Origin: Pirellulales bacterium
GTDB lineage: Bacteria > Planctomycetota > Planctomycetia > Pirellulales > JAICIG01
Assembly: GCA_025924495.1 (NCBI GenBank)
Contig: JAICIG010000021.1
Coordinates: 1 to 34,361, forward strand
Length of the DNA stretch: 34,361 bases
Direction of reading: 5' to 3'
Shown piece by piece: positions 23,596-32,019 of this stretch. Below the pieces are notes generated by a model, which worked only from the letters and a program-made list of their open reading frames with translations, was not told the origin of the DNA and ran no database searches. Numbering within the stretch: position 1 is the first letter of the stretch; each line of letters opens with the position of its first letter. Position numbers and translations under genes: made by a program.

Positions 23596-25653
23596 ATGCA
23601 TACGCCGCATGGTCGCGGAAGCAAAAGACGCAAAGGCCAACACGATGGCCTCTCGGCGACGGGCGTCATGACGAAGGATCGTCCGGCCATCCATCGCGCG
23701 CCGGTTGGAGCGCAAATTGTCTATACGGCTAAGCCGCAGCCGGCGCCGGGTCCCGACCGCACCTGGTGGGCCTTGGGGCTGTCTCTGTCGCTGATTGCCG
23801 TTGTCGCCAAGTTCGCGCTGCTGCCATTTCCGGTCACGAATGCCAGCGAGTTCGCGCGCTGGCTGTTGCGGCTTTCCATTGTGACAGCGCCCGATATCTG
23901 CTTTGCAACCGCGCTAACGGCAGTTTGTTATGCCATTTCGCTCGGACTGAGGCGCTGGCCAAAAGGCGCCAGGCAAGTCTGGCGTCCGACGTACTTTTCA
24001 ATTTACGTCATCTCGGCGCTCTACACGGTCGCCAGCATCCCTATGTTCAAAGTGACGATGGTGCCATTCACGATCCGCCTCCTATCGTTCGTAGGCGGTC
24101 CCGAAGTGATGGCGTCTTCCGTGACGCCCCATTTGCCGCCAGGCATTATTTCTGGCCTGCTGATCGCTCCCTTGGCGGTGCTGCTGGCGCCGTGGATCAT
24201 GGCCCGACTGCCGATCCTTTCGCGATGGCCGGCTGGGTTGAAGACGGCGAGCGCGGCATTCTTGGCAGTGGCGGCATACGGCGTGGTTTGCCATTCTTAC
24301 GTTCGCGCCAATTGGACCGACCCGAATCGCTGGGAGCGGCGAATCGCACAAAGCCCGCATTGGGTGCTGGTCTCTTCGTGCGTCGAAGAATTACTGAAGG
24401 ACCGCCCCTTCACCCAAGTGTTTTCCTTCGATGCGATCGACGATGCCGATTTCCGTGCCCCAAGCAAAGTGAACGCCGCGGCGATTGCCTCGGCGCCGCT
24501 GTTGCCCGCCGAAAAGCGTCCCAAAAACGTGCTGATGATCGTGATGGAATCGACAGGGGTCGAATACTTTGGGGTGCAGGGTTCGCGTTTTCCGACCACG
24601 CCCCGGCTCAACGCGTTGGCCGCGAAACACGGGATCGTGTTCGAGAACGTCTACTCGCAAGCCGCCTCCAGTTGCAAAAGCCTGGTGGCGTTGTCAAACA
24701 GCGTTTACTCGCGTCCCGATTGGCTGCTCATCGTCCGCGACCATCCGGAATTCGACATCAAGGCTCTGCCTCAAGTGCTCAAGGAGCAAGGTTACCGAAC
24801 GTGTTATGCGCACTCGGGCTATTGGGAATGGCAAGGGCGCGACAAATATCTCAAAGCGCGCGGCGTCGACAAGCTAATCAGCGCCAGCGATCAGCCGCAA
24901 GAGCTTGTCAATTCGTGGGGCGTCAACGACGAAGTGATGTACCAGGAAATCCTGAACTGGATCGACGAAAAACCGCAGGAGCCATTCTTTGCCTTCGCAT
25001 ACACGATCGAGACGCATCATCCTTACGTGGCGCCGAAAGAACTTCACGATTTTGGCGTCGATGACGAGGAGTTGAACCGCTATCTGAATGCCGTGCTGGC
25101 GGCGGATGAAAAAATTGCACATCTGATCGAAGAGCTCGAAAAACGCGGGCTCGCCGAATCGACGGCGATTGCCATTACGGCCGACCACGGCGAAAGCTTC
25201 GGACAGCACAATCAGCGCACTCACAGTTTTGGCGTGTACGAGCCGACCGTGCATGTGCCGCTTGTGCTGCTGCACCCCAGCTTGCAAGATATGCCGCGCC
25301 GACGGGCGAATTTGGGCCGTCATCTCGACATCGCGCCGACGCTGCTGGACATGCTGAACATTCCTGCGCCGGCCGAATGGCAGGGAGTGAGCCTGCTTCG
25401 GCCCGGCACGCCGGAACGGGCGTATTTCCTCTCCGTCGGCAACGAAATCACGCTCGGTCTTCGCGACGGCGATTGGAAATATCACTATTACGTCGACACG
25501 CTGCGAGAAGAGCTGTTTGATGTCGCCGCCGATCCAGAAGAACTCGACAACCTGGCCGACTCGCAAGCTCTACGGTGCGAAGAGTACAGGCGTCGTCTCG
25601 GCGGTTGGGTAACTTACCAACGCGAGTTCTTAGCCAAGCACGGCGTTCAGTGA
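23596..25653 (+). CDS. Membrane alkaline-phosphatase-fold transferase (LtaS/EptA-like)
   Basis: A 685-residue protein. Five transmembrane helices (about 57-78, 98-118, 131-151, 183-202, 217-235) precede an extracytoplasmic sulfatase-like domain (about 305-640), the plan of LtaS lipoteichoic acid synthases and EptA phosphoethanolamine transferases. Metal ligands are visible: Glu318 in VLMIVMEST, His474 in ETHHPY, Asp530-His531 in TADHGESFG. The nucleophile site reads SSCKSLVALS; Ser362 sits where LtaS and EptA have Thr, with a KS-for-KT swap. The CxPxR signature of sulfatases is absent, so a sulfatase call would be wrong. GGGAG lies 5 bases upstream of the ATG. First gene of a four-gene rightward cluster. 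Confidence 0.85.
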   Translation: MHTPHGRGSKRRKGQHDGLSATGVMTKDRPAIHRAPVGAQIVYTAKPQPAPGPDRTWWALGLSLSLIAVVAKFALLPFPVTNASEFARWLLRLSIVTAPDICFATALTAVCYAISLGLRRWPKGARQVWRPTYFSIYVISALYTVASIPMFKVTMVPFTIRLLSFVGGPEVMASSVTPHLPPGIISGLLIAPLAVLLAPWIMARLPILSRWPAGLKTASAAFLAVAAYGVVCHSYVRANWTDPNRWERRIAQSPHWVLVSSCVEELLKDRPFTQVFSFDAIDDADFRAPSKVNAAAIASAPLLPAEKRPKNVLMIVMESTGVEYFGVQGSRFPTTPRLNALAAKHGIVFENVYSQAASSCKSLVALSNSVYSRPDWLLIVRDHPEFDIKALPQVLKEQGYRTCYAHSGYWEWQGRDKYLKARGVDKLISASDQPQELVNSWGVNDEVMYQEILNWIDEKPQEPFFAFAYTIETHHPYVAPKELHDFGVDDEELNRYLNAVLAADEKIAHLIEELEKRGLAESTAIAITADHGESFGQHNQRTHSFGVYEPTVHVPLVLLHPSLQDMPRRRANLGRHLDIAPTLLDMLNIPAPAEWQGVSLLRPGTPERAYFLSVGNEITLGLRDGDWKYHYYVDTLREELFDVAADPEELDNLADSQALRCEEYRRRLGGWVTYQREFLAKHGVQ

Positions 25654-25742
25654 ATACCGTGATGCCCCTTGGCGATTGGGGTCAATGATGACCTCTCGTA
25701 GCCGCCGATCACCGACTCTCAACCATCCTTCATTTTCGGACC

Positions 25743-26969
25743 ATGATCCCGATCACTAAACCTGTCGTCGGCCAAGAAGAGCTGCAGGCATTGGCTGAAG
25801 TGCTGGAAAGCGGCTGGCTCACCCAGGGGCCGCGCGTCGAGGCGTTCGAAGACGCCGTATCCGAGTATTGCGGCGCCCGGCATGCAATTGCCGTGAGCAA
25901 CTGCACCTCCGCCTTGCACTTGGCGCTATTAGCCTGCGGAATCGGTCCGGGCGACGAAGTGATATTGCCGTCGTTGACCTTTATCGCCACGGCGAATGCC
26001 GTGCGCTATTGCGGCGCGCGACCGGTTTTTGCGGAGATCGATCCAGCGACCTACAATCTCGATCCCGCCGCGGCCGCCGTGGCGGTCACGCCGAGGACTC
26101 GAGCCATTCTAGTAGCCCATCAGCTCGGCATGCCGGCCGAGCTTGAGGCCCTGGAGGAGCTCGCCGGACGAAGGCAACTGCGGCTCATCGAGGACGCAGC
26201 TTGCGCACTGGGTGCGCGGTATCAAGGCCGGCCGATTGGAGCCCGCGGACACCTGGCCTGCTTCTCGTTCCATCCGCGCAAGCTGATTTGCACGGGCGAA
26301 GGCGGCATGGTCCTCTGCGACGACGACAACCTGGCAGAGCGGGTGCGCCGCTTGCGCCAACACGGCATGGCGCTCAGCGATCGACAGCGGCACGGCTCGC
26401 GAAAGTTGACGATTGAAAGTTACCGCCAGGTCGGCTTCAACTACCGCATGACCGATCTGCAGGCGGCGATCGGCGTCGTCCAAATGCGGCGCCTGGACGA
26501 GTTGCTCGCGCAACGACGCTTGCTGGCGGCGAATTATGATCGGCAGCTCGCTGATCATCCCTATTTGCGGTTGCTGGCGCCGCCCCAACACATCGAACCC
26601 AATTATCAATCCTACGCGGTGGAGCTTTCCGACGATGCGCCGTTGAAGCGCGATGAGGTGCTGAATTTTCTCCTCGCGCGCGGCATTGCCGCCAAACCGG
26701 GAGTCATGGCCATTCATCGCGAAGAGGCGTATTGCGTCGAAAGCAGGCCACAGCGTCTGCCGCAGACCGAACGTGTCAGCGGCCGATCGCTTTTACTGCC
26801 GCTGTTTCCCGGCCTGTCGGAGGCGGATCAGCACACGGTGCTGTTGTCGCTGTGGGAAGCTTTCGCCCCCTACGTGCCGGTGAGCTCGTTGCCCAGCATC
26901 GAGATTCGCGCTACTTCGTTGCCGAGCCGCCAACAGTCGCTGGCTGACGCCGCGAACCGGGCTGCCTGA
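25743..26969 (+). CDS. DegT/DnrJ/EryC1-family sugar aminotransferase
   Basis: A 408-residue PLP-dependent transaminase that puts an amino group on a nucleotide-linked keto-sugar. The start MIPITKPVVG, GWLTQGP, SNCTSALHLAL, PSLTFIATANAV, IEDAACALGA (Asp151) and FSFHPRKLICTGEGGM with PLP-binding Lys180 are all characteristic. The NYRMTDLQAAIG motif follows. After residue about 370 the protein has a 35-residue tail beyond the usual end. It lies 89 bases after the transferase gene and 72 bases before the glycosyltransferase gene on the same strand, suggesting a shared role in making an amino sugar for envelope glycan. The specific sugar is unknown. Confidence 0.92.
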   Translation: MIPITKPVVGQEELQALAEVLESGWLTQGPRVEAFEDAVSEYCGARHAIAVSNCTSALHLALLACGIGPGDEVILPSLTFIATANAVRYCGARPVFAEIDPATYNLDPAAAAVAVTPRTRAILVAHQLGMPAELEALEELAGRRQLRLIEDAACALGARYQGRPIGARGHLACFSFHPRKLICTGEGGMVLCDDDNLAERVRRLRQHGMALSDRQRHGSRKLTIESYRQVGFNYRMTDLQAAIGVVQMRRLDELLAQRRLLAANYDRQLADHPYLRLLAPPQHIEPNYQSYAVELSDDAPLKRDEVLNFLLARGIAAKPGVMAIHREEAYCVESRPQRLPQTERVSGRSLLLPLFPGLSEADQHTVLLSLWEAFAPYVPVSSLPSIEIRATSLPSRQQSLADAANRAA

Positions 26970-27041
26970 GTTTGACGCGAGCGGCCGAGAGGGGGGCAGC
27001 GGAATTATTTGCTTAAACGACACTCTCAGGAACTTGCGCTG

Positions 27042-28112
27042 ATGATTCAGCCCGCCTGCATCGTCGAATCGCCTCCAGGCTCGCCGCCGGAGCGCCGTGA
27101 TCGCACCGCGGTGATTTCGGTAGTGCTCTCGTTCTGGAACGAAGAAGAGGTGCTCCCCGAGCTGATCCGGCGACTTCGCACGGCTTTCGCCAGCCTGATC
27201 GACGAAGGAGAGATTGGCGGCTATGAGCTGATCTTTGTCAATGACGCCTCGACGGATCGCTCCGAGTGGATCTTGCGCGGTGCGGCGCGCGAGGGCGATG
27301 TGAAGCTCATCAATATGTCGCGCAACTTCGGCGTCTCGCCGTGCGTGCTGGCCGGCATGGTACATGCCGAAGGCGACGCCGTGATCTACATGGACGCCGA
27401 TCTGCAGGACCCGCCGGAGTTGATTCCTCAACTGGTGCGCGCCTGGAAGGACGAGCCAGAAGTCGACGTGGTCCACACCGTTCGCAAATCGCGCGCGGGC
27501 GAGACTCGCATCAAGCTCGCGATCACGCGGCTGGGTTATGCTGTGCTGCGGACGGTTTCCACCATCGATTTGCCGCTGGAAGCGGGCGATTTTAAATTAC
27601 TCTCGCGGCGGGCCGTCAATCTCGTGACTCAGTTCCGCGAGAAGCGGCCCTTTCTGCGCGGGCTGGTGTGCTGGATCGGCTTTCAGCAATGCATCGTGTA
27701 CTATCACCGCGAACCTCGGTTTGCGGGCAAGACCAAGTTTCGAGTTCTCGGTCTGAAGGTCATCCGGAATTTCATCGACTCGGCTGTGATCTCGTTTTCC
27801 GATGTGCCGCTCAAGGCGGCCACGGCCCTTGGCACGCTGTTTTCCTCAGTCGCGCTGTTGTATATGAGCTGGATTCTGCTGGGCTGGCTCCGAGGGGCCG
27901 AAGTGCCCGGATGGAGCGCCACGCTCGTCGCCGTACTGTTCCTCGGCGGCGTCCAGTTGCTCAGCATCGGTATTCTGGGAACTTATATCGCTTCGATCTT
28001 TCTCGAGGCCAAAGGGCGGCCTAATTTCATTATCCGAGACATGCAGGGCTTCGATCCGCCATCGCCGCCGGTCCCGATCGCAGCTCACAGGAACTTTCAG
28101 CAGGTGCATTGA
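27042..28112 (+). CDS. GT2 glycosyltransferase, polyprenyl-phosphate type (ArnC/GtrB/DPM-like)
   Basis: A 356-residue membrane glycosyltransferase. An N-terminal GT-A domain (about 18-250) has VVLSFWNEEEVLPEL, FVNDASTDRS and the metal-binding DxD in YMDADLQDPPE. It is followed by two C-terminal transmembrane helices (roughly 250-330), as in enzymes that move a sugar onto undecaprenyl or dolichyl phosphate. I chose the ATG at 27042 with AGGA 10 bases upstream; a TTG 33 bases earlier is open but poor. It lies between an aminotransferase and a polytopic membrane protein, an arrangement like the arn cluster (ArnB-ArnC-ArnT). Donor sugar and acceptor are not known. Confidence 0.88.
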   Translation: MIQPACIVESPPGSPPERRDRTAVISVVLSFWNEEEVLPELIRRLRTAFASLIDEGEIGGYELIFVNDASTDRSEWILRGAAREGDVKLINMSRNFGVSPCVLAGMVHAEGDAVIYMDADLQDPPELIPQLVRAWKDEPEVDVVHTVRKSRAGETRIKLAITRLGYAVLRTVSTIDLPLEAGDFKLLSRRAVNLVTQFREKRPFLRGLVCWIGFQQCIVYYHREPRFAGKTKFRVLGLKVIRNFIDSAVISFSDVPLKAATALGTLFSSVALLYMSWILLGWLRGAEVPGWSATLVAVLFLGGVQLLSIGILGTYIASIFLEAKGRPNFIIRDMQGFDPPSPPVPIAAHRNFQQVH

Positions 28113-28116
28113 AGTC

Positions 28117-30396
28117 ATGGGCGGGATGGCCTTGAACCGGGTCGCAGGCCGGCTGAATCTGCTGGCGAACCTCCGTTGCCAAAACAACTCATCCTCCCGC
28201 AGCACTGCGTCGAGCAATGCCATTGATCCGCGCCAGGCGCGGCAAGTAATGCTGTTCAGCGGTCTGGCGGGTTTGTTCTTGGGGCTGACCTGCGAATGGC
28301 AAATCGCTGTCGAAAGCGCCCAAGCTATAGCAGGCGTGGTCGCGTACCCAGCCGATAATCCATTCTACATGTACCATCTGAAAAGCTGGACGCTGCTGCA
28401 CCAACTTCCCGCAGCGCTGCTCGCCGGCGGCATGAACGAACGCTGGCTTTCGATGTCGCTGGCCGGTTTGACCGGAGCCCTCAGCTTTCAAGCCATCGCG
28501 CTGTGCACCTTCGTCTTCTGCCGCAATCGATTCTTGGCCTGCGTGATGCCACTGGCATGCGACGTTACAAATGCTTGCCGCGATTTCGAATGCATTCATC
28601 AAATCAGGCTCTTGCCGGAAGCGCATTGGGCGATCTACGGCATCTTGGGCGTTGCCTATGTCTTGTTTTCGTGGTCGCTGTTGGCCGCCGGCTTTCGCCG
28701 CACCTGCGCGATTCTGCTCGGCCTGGGGCCCGCCATCCATCCAACACTCGGAGCCTGGGGGCTGACGATCGGAGCGCCGATCTTGGCCTGGCGTTGGCGG
28801 CGCGAACCGGATCGACTCGGGCGGGAACTCGCGGCCTTTTCCGCAGGTGCAGTGATGACAGGAATCAGTCTGGGCGTGCAACTGTACTTGGCGCGGAATA
28901 TCAGCTCGCCTGACCCCGAGCTGGCACGGCAATTGGTCACTGCATTCGCCCAAGGTTGGGACAACCACCGCATCGCAGTATCGCTCCTGCATCCAATCCT
29001 AACCGCCGTCGGATGTGCGATCGCGATTGGCCTGGTTTGGCTGTATTACGGGGTCGATGCGTCCAGTCCAGAAGCCGTCTTGCTACGTTGCCTCTGCACG
29101 AGCGCATTAGTGGGGTTGACGTTGGCGCTTTCCACGCACGCGCAGTCTTGGCTGCCTTTCTCCTATGTGATGGCAATGCCCGGTCGATTCATCGACATTA
29201 TCGCGGTGGCATTTCCCGCCATCACCGTCGGCATCGTCGCACGTTACCAAAGCCGTCTGTTGCTCCATGCCGTACTGACGCTGACGCTGGCCTATCTCTT
29301 GCTCAAAGCAATCATGATGACCACGCACCGCATCTATGTTCCGAAGGCAACGCACGTGCTGCCCGCCGTCGGATTGGCGCTGCTGCTGACGGCCGAGCAA
29401 TTGACCGGCTCCGCAAAGACGTTGCGGGGCAGCCGGACTTTCTGGCTGCTCGTGCGAATCTTCGCCGCGGCCGGCATGGGCGCCGCTGCGCTGGCCTGTC
29501 GGCTGGATCGATCAACGGTAATTGCTATTGCCGTAGTCGGATTCGCGCTAGTCTGGCTATCGAGTTCCCGCATGCGGTGGGAAATCGCCGAGGCGCACTT
29601 CGCGCGTTGGCAACCCGCGGAACATGCATTGCAGTTGATCGATATCATCTGCCTGGCTGCGATCGCGGCGATCGTCGCCGGCTTATGGCTCTCCGCCGGC
29701 TTGACGGCAGGCGGCCTATTTCTGACGCGCAACGAATGGCTGCCTTTCCTCAGGCGGTTCGGACTGCAAAGCAGAAGCTTCTCGTGGAGCGCAACCGCAT
29801 TGCTGGCCGCCGCCAGCGCTGTCTTGACGGGGGGCGCGTTCCATTACCAAATCCGCACAGGCCAAACGCAGCTCCGCAGGTGGCAGAACGATCCTGTCTT
29901 CACGGCGCTGTCACAGGGCCAAGGCCTCGTTCTGACCAGCGGTCGCATTCCCTTGGTCCAACTCCAATCGCGTCGGGGCGTGCTGCTTTACGGCGCCGCA
30001 ATGAACCAGATCACGTATGTTCCGGCATCCGCGCCCAAGATCAACGAGATTCTCCAGCAGATCTATGGCGAAGACTTGCTGAGACCACGCCCCGCCCATT
30101 GGGTTGCTTGCGGCGGGCTGTTGCCTGAAAGCGGCCGGGAACTCTGGGCCAATCGCTCGCCGGAAGAGTGGCAAGAATTAAGTCGCCGGTTCGGCTTTAC
30201 TGACGTGGTCGCTTACTCGACCTGGTCGCTCAAACTTCCGCTCGTCGCCACGGGCAAGCGGTATGCAGTATTCCACGTGCCGAGCGAAGAGCCGTCCCCC
30301 GCCGGAACGGACGAGAGACGTCACTCGTTGGCCCGCTTGCCCTCTAAAAGCGACTCAATCAGCGCCGACACGTCCTTGCCCAACGTGGGCGAATAG
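28117..30396 (+). CDS. Large polytopic membrane protein, possible glycan/lipid transferase
   Basis: A 759-residue protein with roughly a dozen predicted hydrophobic helices between residues 45 and about 580. They include an early segment with DNPFYMYHLKSWTLLHQ and a short ECIHQIRLLPEAHWAIYG loop, then LLGLGPAIHPTLGAWG. The final 150 residues are soluble: a QGLVLTSG strand, then WANRSPEEWQELSRRFGFTDV. The layout is reminiscent of GT-C-type transferases, but I recognise no family. It begins 4 bases after the GT2 gene, so it is probably co-translated. The last 76 bases overlap the opposite-strand TlpA-like gene tail-to-tail, which forces the final 25 residues. Inference: an ArnT-like last step. 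Confidence 0.65.
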   Translation: MGGMALNRVAGRLNLLANLRCQNNSSSRSTASSNAIDPRQARQVMLFSGLAGLFLGLTCEWQIAVESAQAIAGVVAYPADNPFYMYHLKSWTLLHQLPAALLAGGMNERWLSMSLAGLTGALSFQAIALCTFVFCRNRFLACVMPLACDVTNACRDFECIHQIRLLPEAHWAIYGILGVAYVLFSWSLLAAGFRRTCAILLGLGPAIHPTLGAWGLTIGAPILAWRWRREPDRLGRELAAFSAGAVMTGISLGVQLYLARNISSPDPELARQLVTAFAQGWDNHRIAVSLLHPILTAVGCAIAIGLVWLYYGVDASSPEAVLLRCLCTSALVGLTLALSTHAQSWLPFSYVMAMPGRFIDIIAVAFPAITVGIVARYQSRLLLHAVLTLTLAYLLLKAIMMTTHRIYVPKATHVLPAVGLALLLTAEQLTGSAKTLRGSRTFWLLVRIFAAAGMGAAALACRLDRSTVIAIAVVGFALVWLSSSRMRWEIAEAHFARWQPAEHALQLIDIICLAAIAAIVAGLWLSAGLTAGGLFLTRNEWLPFLRRFGLQSRSFSWSATALLAAASAVLTGGAFHYQIRTGQTQLRRWQNDPVFTALSQGQGLVLTSGRIPLVQLQSRRGVLLYGAAMNQITYVPASAPKINEILQQIYGEDLLRPRPAHWVACGGLLPESGRELWANRSPEEWQELSRRFGFTDVVAYSTWSLKLPLVATGKRYAVFHVPSEEPSPAGTDERRHSLARLPSKSDSISADTSLPNVGE

Positions 30397-31796
30397 CCGA
30401 CATACATATCGCGAATGACGCCCTTCTGATCGATCACCAGCAGCGTCGGAAAGCCGGGAATCATGTACTTGGCCGGCAAGGCCTCGGCCTTGACGATCGG
30501 ATAAGGCAGCTTCAATTTGCCCACGACGAACTGGGCGTCTTTGGGATCGCGATCGGTATTCATTCCCAAGACGACAACCGGCCGGCCGAGAAACTGCTCG
30601 GAGATCTGTTTCACTTGAGGCATGGTGCGCATGCACCAGCCGCAACCACGGTGCCAGAAATCGAGCACGACGACCTTGCCTCGATAATCCTTGAGCGAAT
30701 GCCGATGCCCGCTTAAATCGGTGGCAAGCCACAAGGGCGAAGGCTGGCCGATCAGGTCGGCTCGATCGCGGGCATTGCGCGAAACGATTGCAGCCATCGC
30801 CTTGTGATCGGCCAATTGCTGGGCGAACTGTTCCTTGACGAACGGCAGCGTTGCCCCCTCCGCGGCGGTGCGCAAGACGTGCTCGGCGCGGACCAGCCAA
30901 ACGTCGGTGTTATCCCCGTCGCGTTCCGCCTGCCGCATCAACTTCTGGTACTCCTGGTCGGCGGCAAGATAGGCGCTGACTTCGGCGTCGAGCTGATCGC
31001 ACCAATTGGCTTTGAATGTTTCCACCTCGCCCAACTCGGTTTCGCCCGTCCCCTTGCCTTGCACCAAATAGGCTTGCTCGTCGTAGGTTTGAATATGTTC
31101 GACGACGCCTCTCTCGCGATTGAACGAGAAGGTCGACTTGGAAACGCTGGCGAAGATCTCATCAACGACGCTGTTCCGCGTCGCTTCGACGATAATCAAG
31201 TCCGATTCTTCGTCTTCGTCCTTCGGAGGCTTGAGCCGATATTGATAACGCACCTGCGTGATGGCATCGACTTCTTCCCATCCTTCCTCGAGTTCCTGAC
31301 GCGACTTGGGCAATCGCAGAAAGATCAACTGGGGCTCGATTCGAAACGCCAGGCTTGGATCCGTATCCACGCGCCCATCGGGAAACAGGTCGAATGCCGC
31401 CACCGTAACTCGCTCCGACAATTCCTCTTGTTCTTTGGCGTCTGCAGCTGGAGTGGTGCGGAGCACGTGTCGCAGAACAACGCGCCAACTGCCGTTTTCG
31501 TTTTGCGCGACGACCCAGAATTGCCAATTGCCTTCGCTTTCCACCTTGCGCCCGTCGGCGGAGTTGAACTCTTTGCTGGCTAAATAATTGAGTTCTTGTC
31601 CCACCTTCAGCCAGTAGCGCGGCAGACCCGCGGCGGAAGTCGGAGAGTCTTCGCCGGCGGCGATTGAGGCGCATGCGCCCAGTCCAATAGTCAGAGCAAC
31701 AAACGCCAGCAATCGCGGTCCGCGCGTGACAAGAATCCAACCGGGCCTTGAAGCGTCTGTCGCCGTGGTGGCGCCGTCCATCGAGCCGGTTGGCAT
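30321..31796 (-). CDS. TlpA-like thioredoxin-fold protein with long N-terminal domain
   Basis: A 491-residue exported protein. The N-terminus has a hydrophobic segment (about 27-45) ending in a possible lipobox (GLGAC), suggesting a lipoprotein. A large domain of about 300 residues follows (GQELNYLASKEF, RVVLRHVLRT, then QFWVVAQ), not recognised. The C-terminal 130 residues are a thioredoxin fold with redox motif CGWC (385-388) in DFWHRGCGWCMRTMPQ, cis-Pro GFPTLLVID. I chose the ATG at 31796 with AAGG upstream; other in-frame starts exist. The substrate is unknown. Its end overlaps the polytopic gene. Confidence 0.78.
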   Translation of the reverse strand: MPTGSMDGATTATDASRPGWILVTRGPRLLAFVALTIGLGACASIAAGEDSPTSAAGLPRYWLKVGQELNYLASKEFNSADGRKVESEGNWQFWVVAQNENGSWRVVLRHVLRTTPAADAKEQEELSERVTVAAFDLFPDGRVDTDPSLAFRIEPQLIFLRLPKSRQELEEGWEEVDAITQVRYQYRLKPPKDEDEESDLIIVEATRNSVVDEIFASVSKSTFSFNRERGVVEHIQTYDEQAYLVQGKGTGETELGEVETFKANWCDQLDAEVSAYLAADQEYQKLMRQAERDGDNTDVWLVRAEHVLRTAAEGATLPFVKEQFAQQLADHKAMAAIVSRNARDRADLIGQPSPLWLATDLSGHRHSLKDYRGKVVVLDFWHRGCGWCMRTMPQVKQISEQFLGRPVVVLGMNTDRDPKDAQFVVGKLKLPYPIVKAEALPAKYMIPGFPTLLVIDQKGVIRDMYVGYSPTLGKDVSALIESLLEGKRANE

Positions 31797-31903
31797 CGGA
31801 AGACCTTTCTGAGGCGTTGAGCAGGAAACGGCGGAACTCGCACGAAGCAAGTTCGTTACCTTCCTATTGTTTCTCCCCGCCGCGCGGCTGGCAAGAGACG
31901 GCT

Positions 31904-31928
31904 ACAGCGCTCAGGAATTAAGCGCTGT
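31904..31928. repeat. Inverted repeat between the TlpA-like and LptF/G genes
   Basis: ACAGCGCT (31904-31911) and AGCGCTGT (31921-31928) are exact reverse complements with a 9-base gap. It lies about 110 bases upstream of the TlpA-like start and downstream of the LptF/G stop. No T-run follows on either strand, so an operator is as likely as a hairpin. Confidence 0.45.
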
Positions 31929-32019
31929 GAGAACGCCTGCCGTGCAAAGGGCGCCGGGCGATATTTTGCAGACGCCTAGCGGGGATCACCAGCTTTGCCC
32001 CTCTATTCGTTTGGCCCGC

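Noticed and set aside
23766..25064. Long plus-strand frame inside the alkaline-phosphatase-fold transferase gene
   Set aside because: Arg/Ala/Gly-rich shadow of the real frame, with no recognisable motif.
23596..25653. Calling this gene a sulfatase
   Set aside because: The CxPxR formylglycine motif is absent and the five N-terminal helices fit LtaS/EptA-type transferases.
28956..30128. 390-codon frame inside the polytopic membrane protein gene
   Set aside because: Same-strand out-of-frame shadow, Arg/His-rich, no domain.
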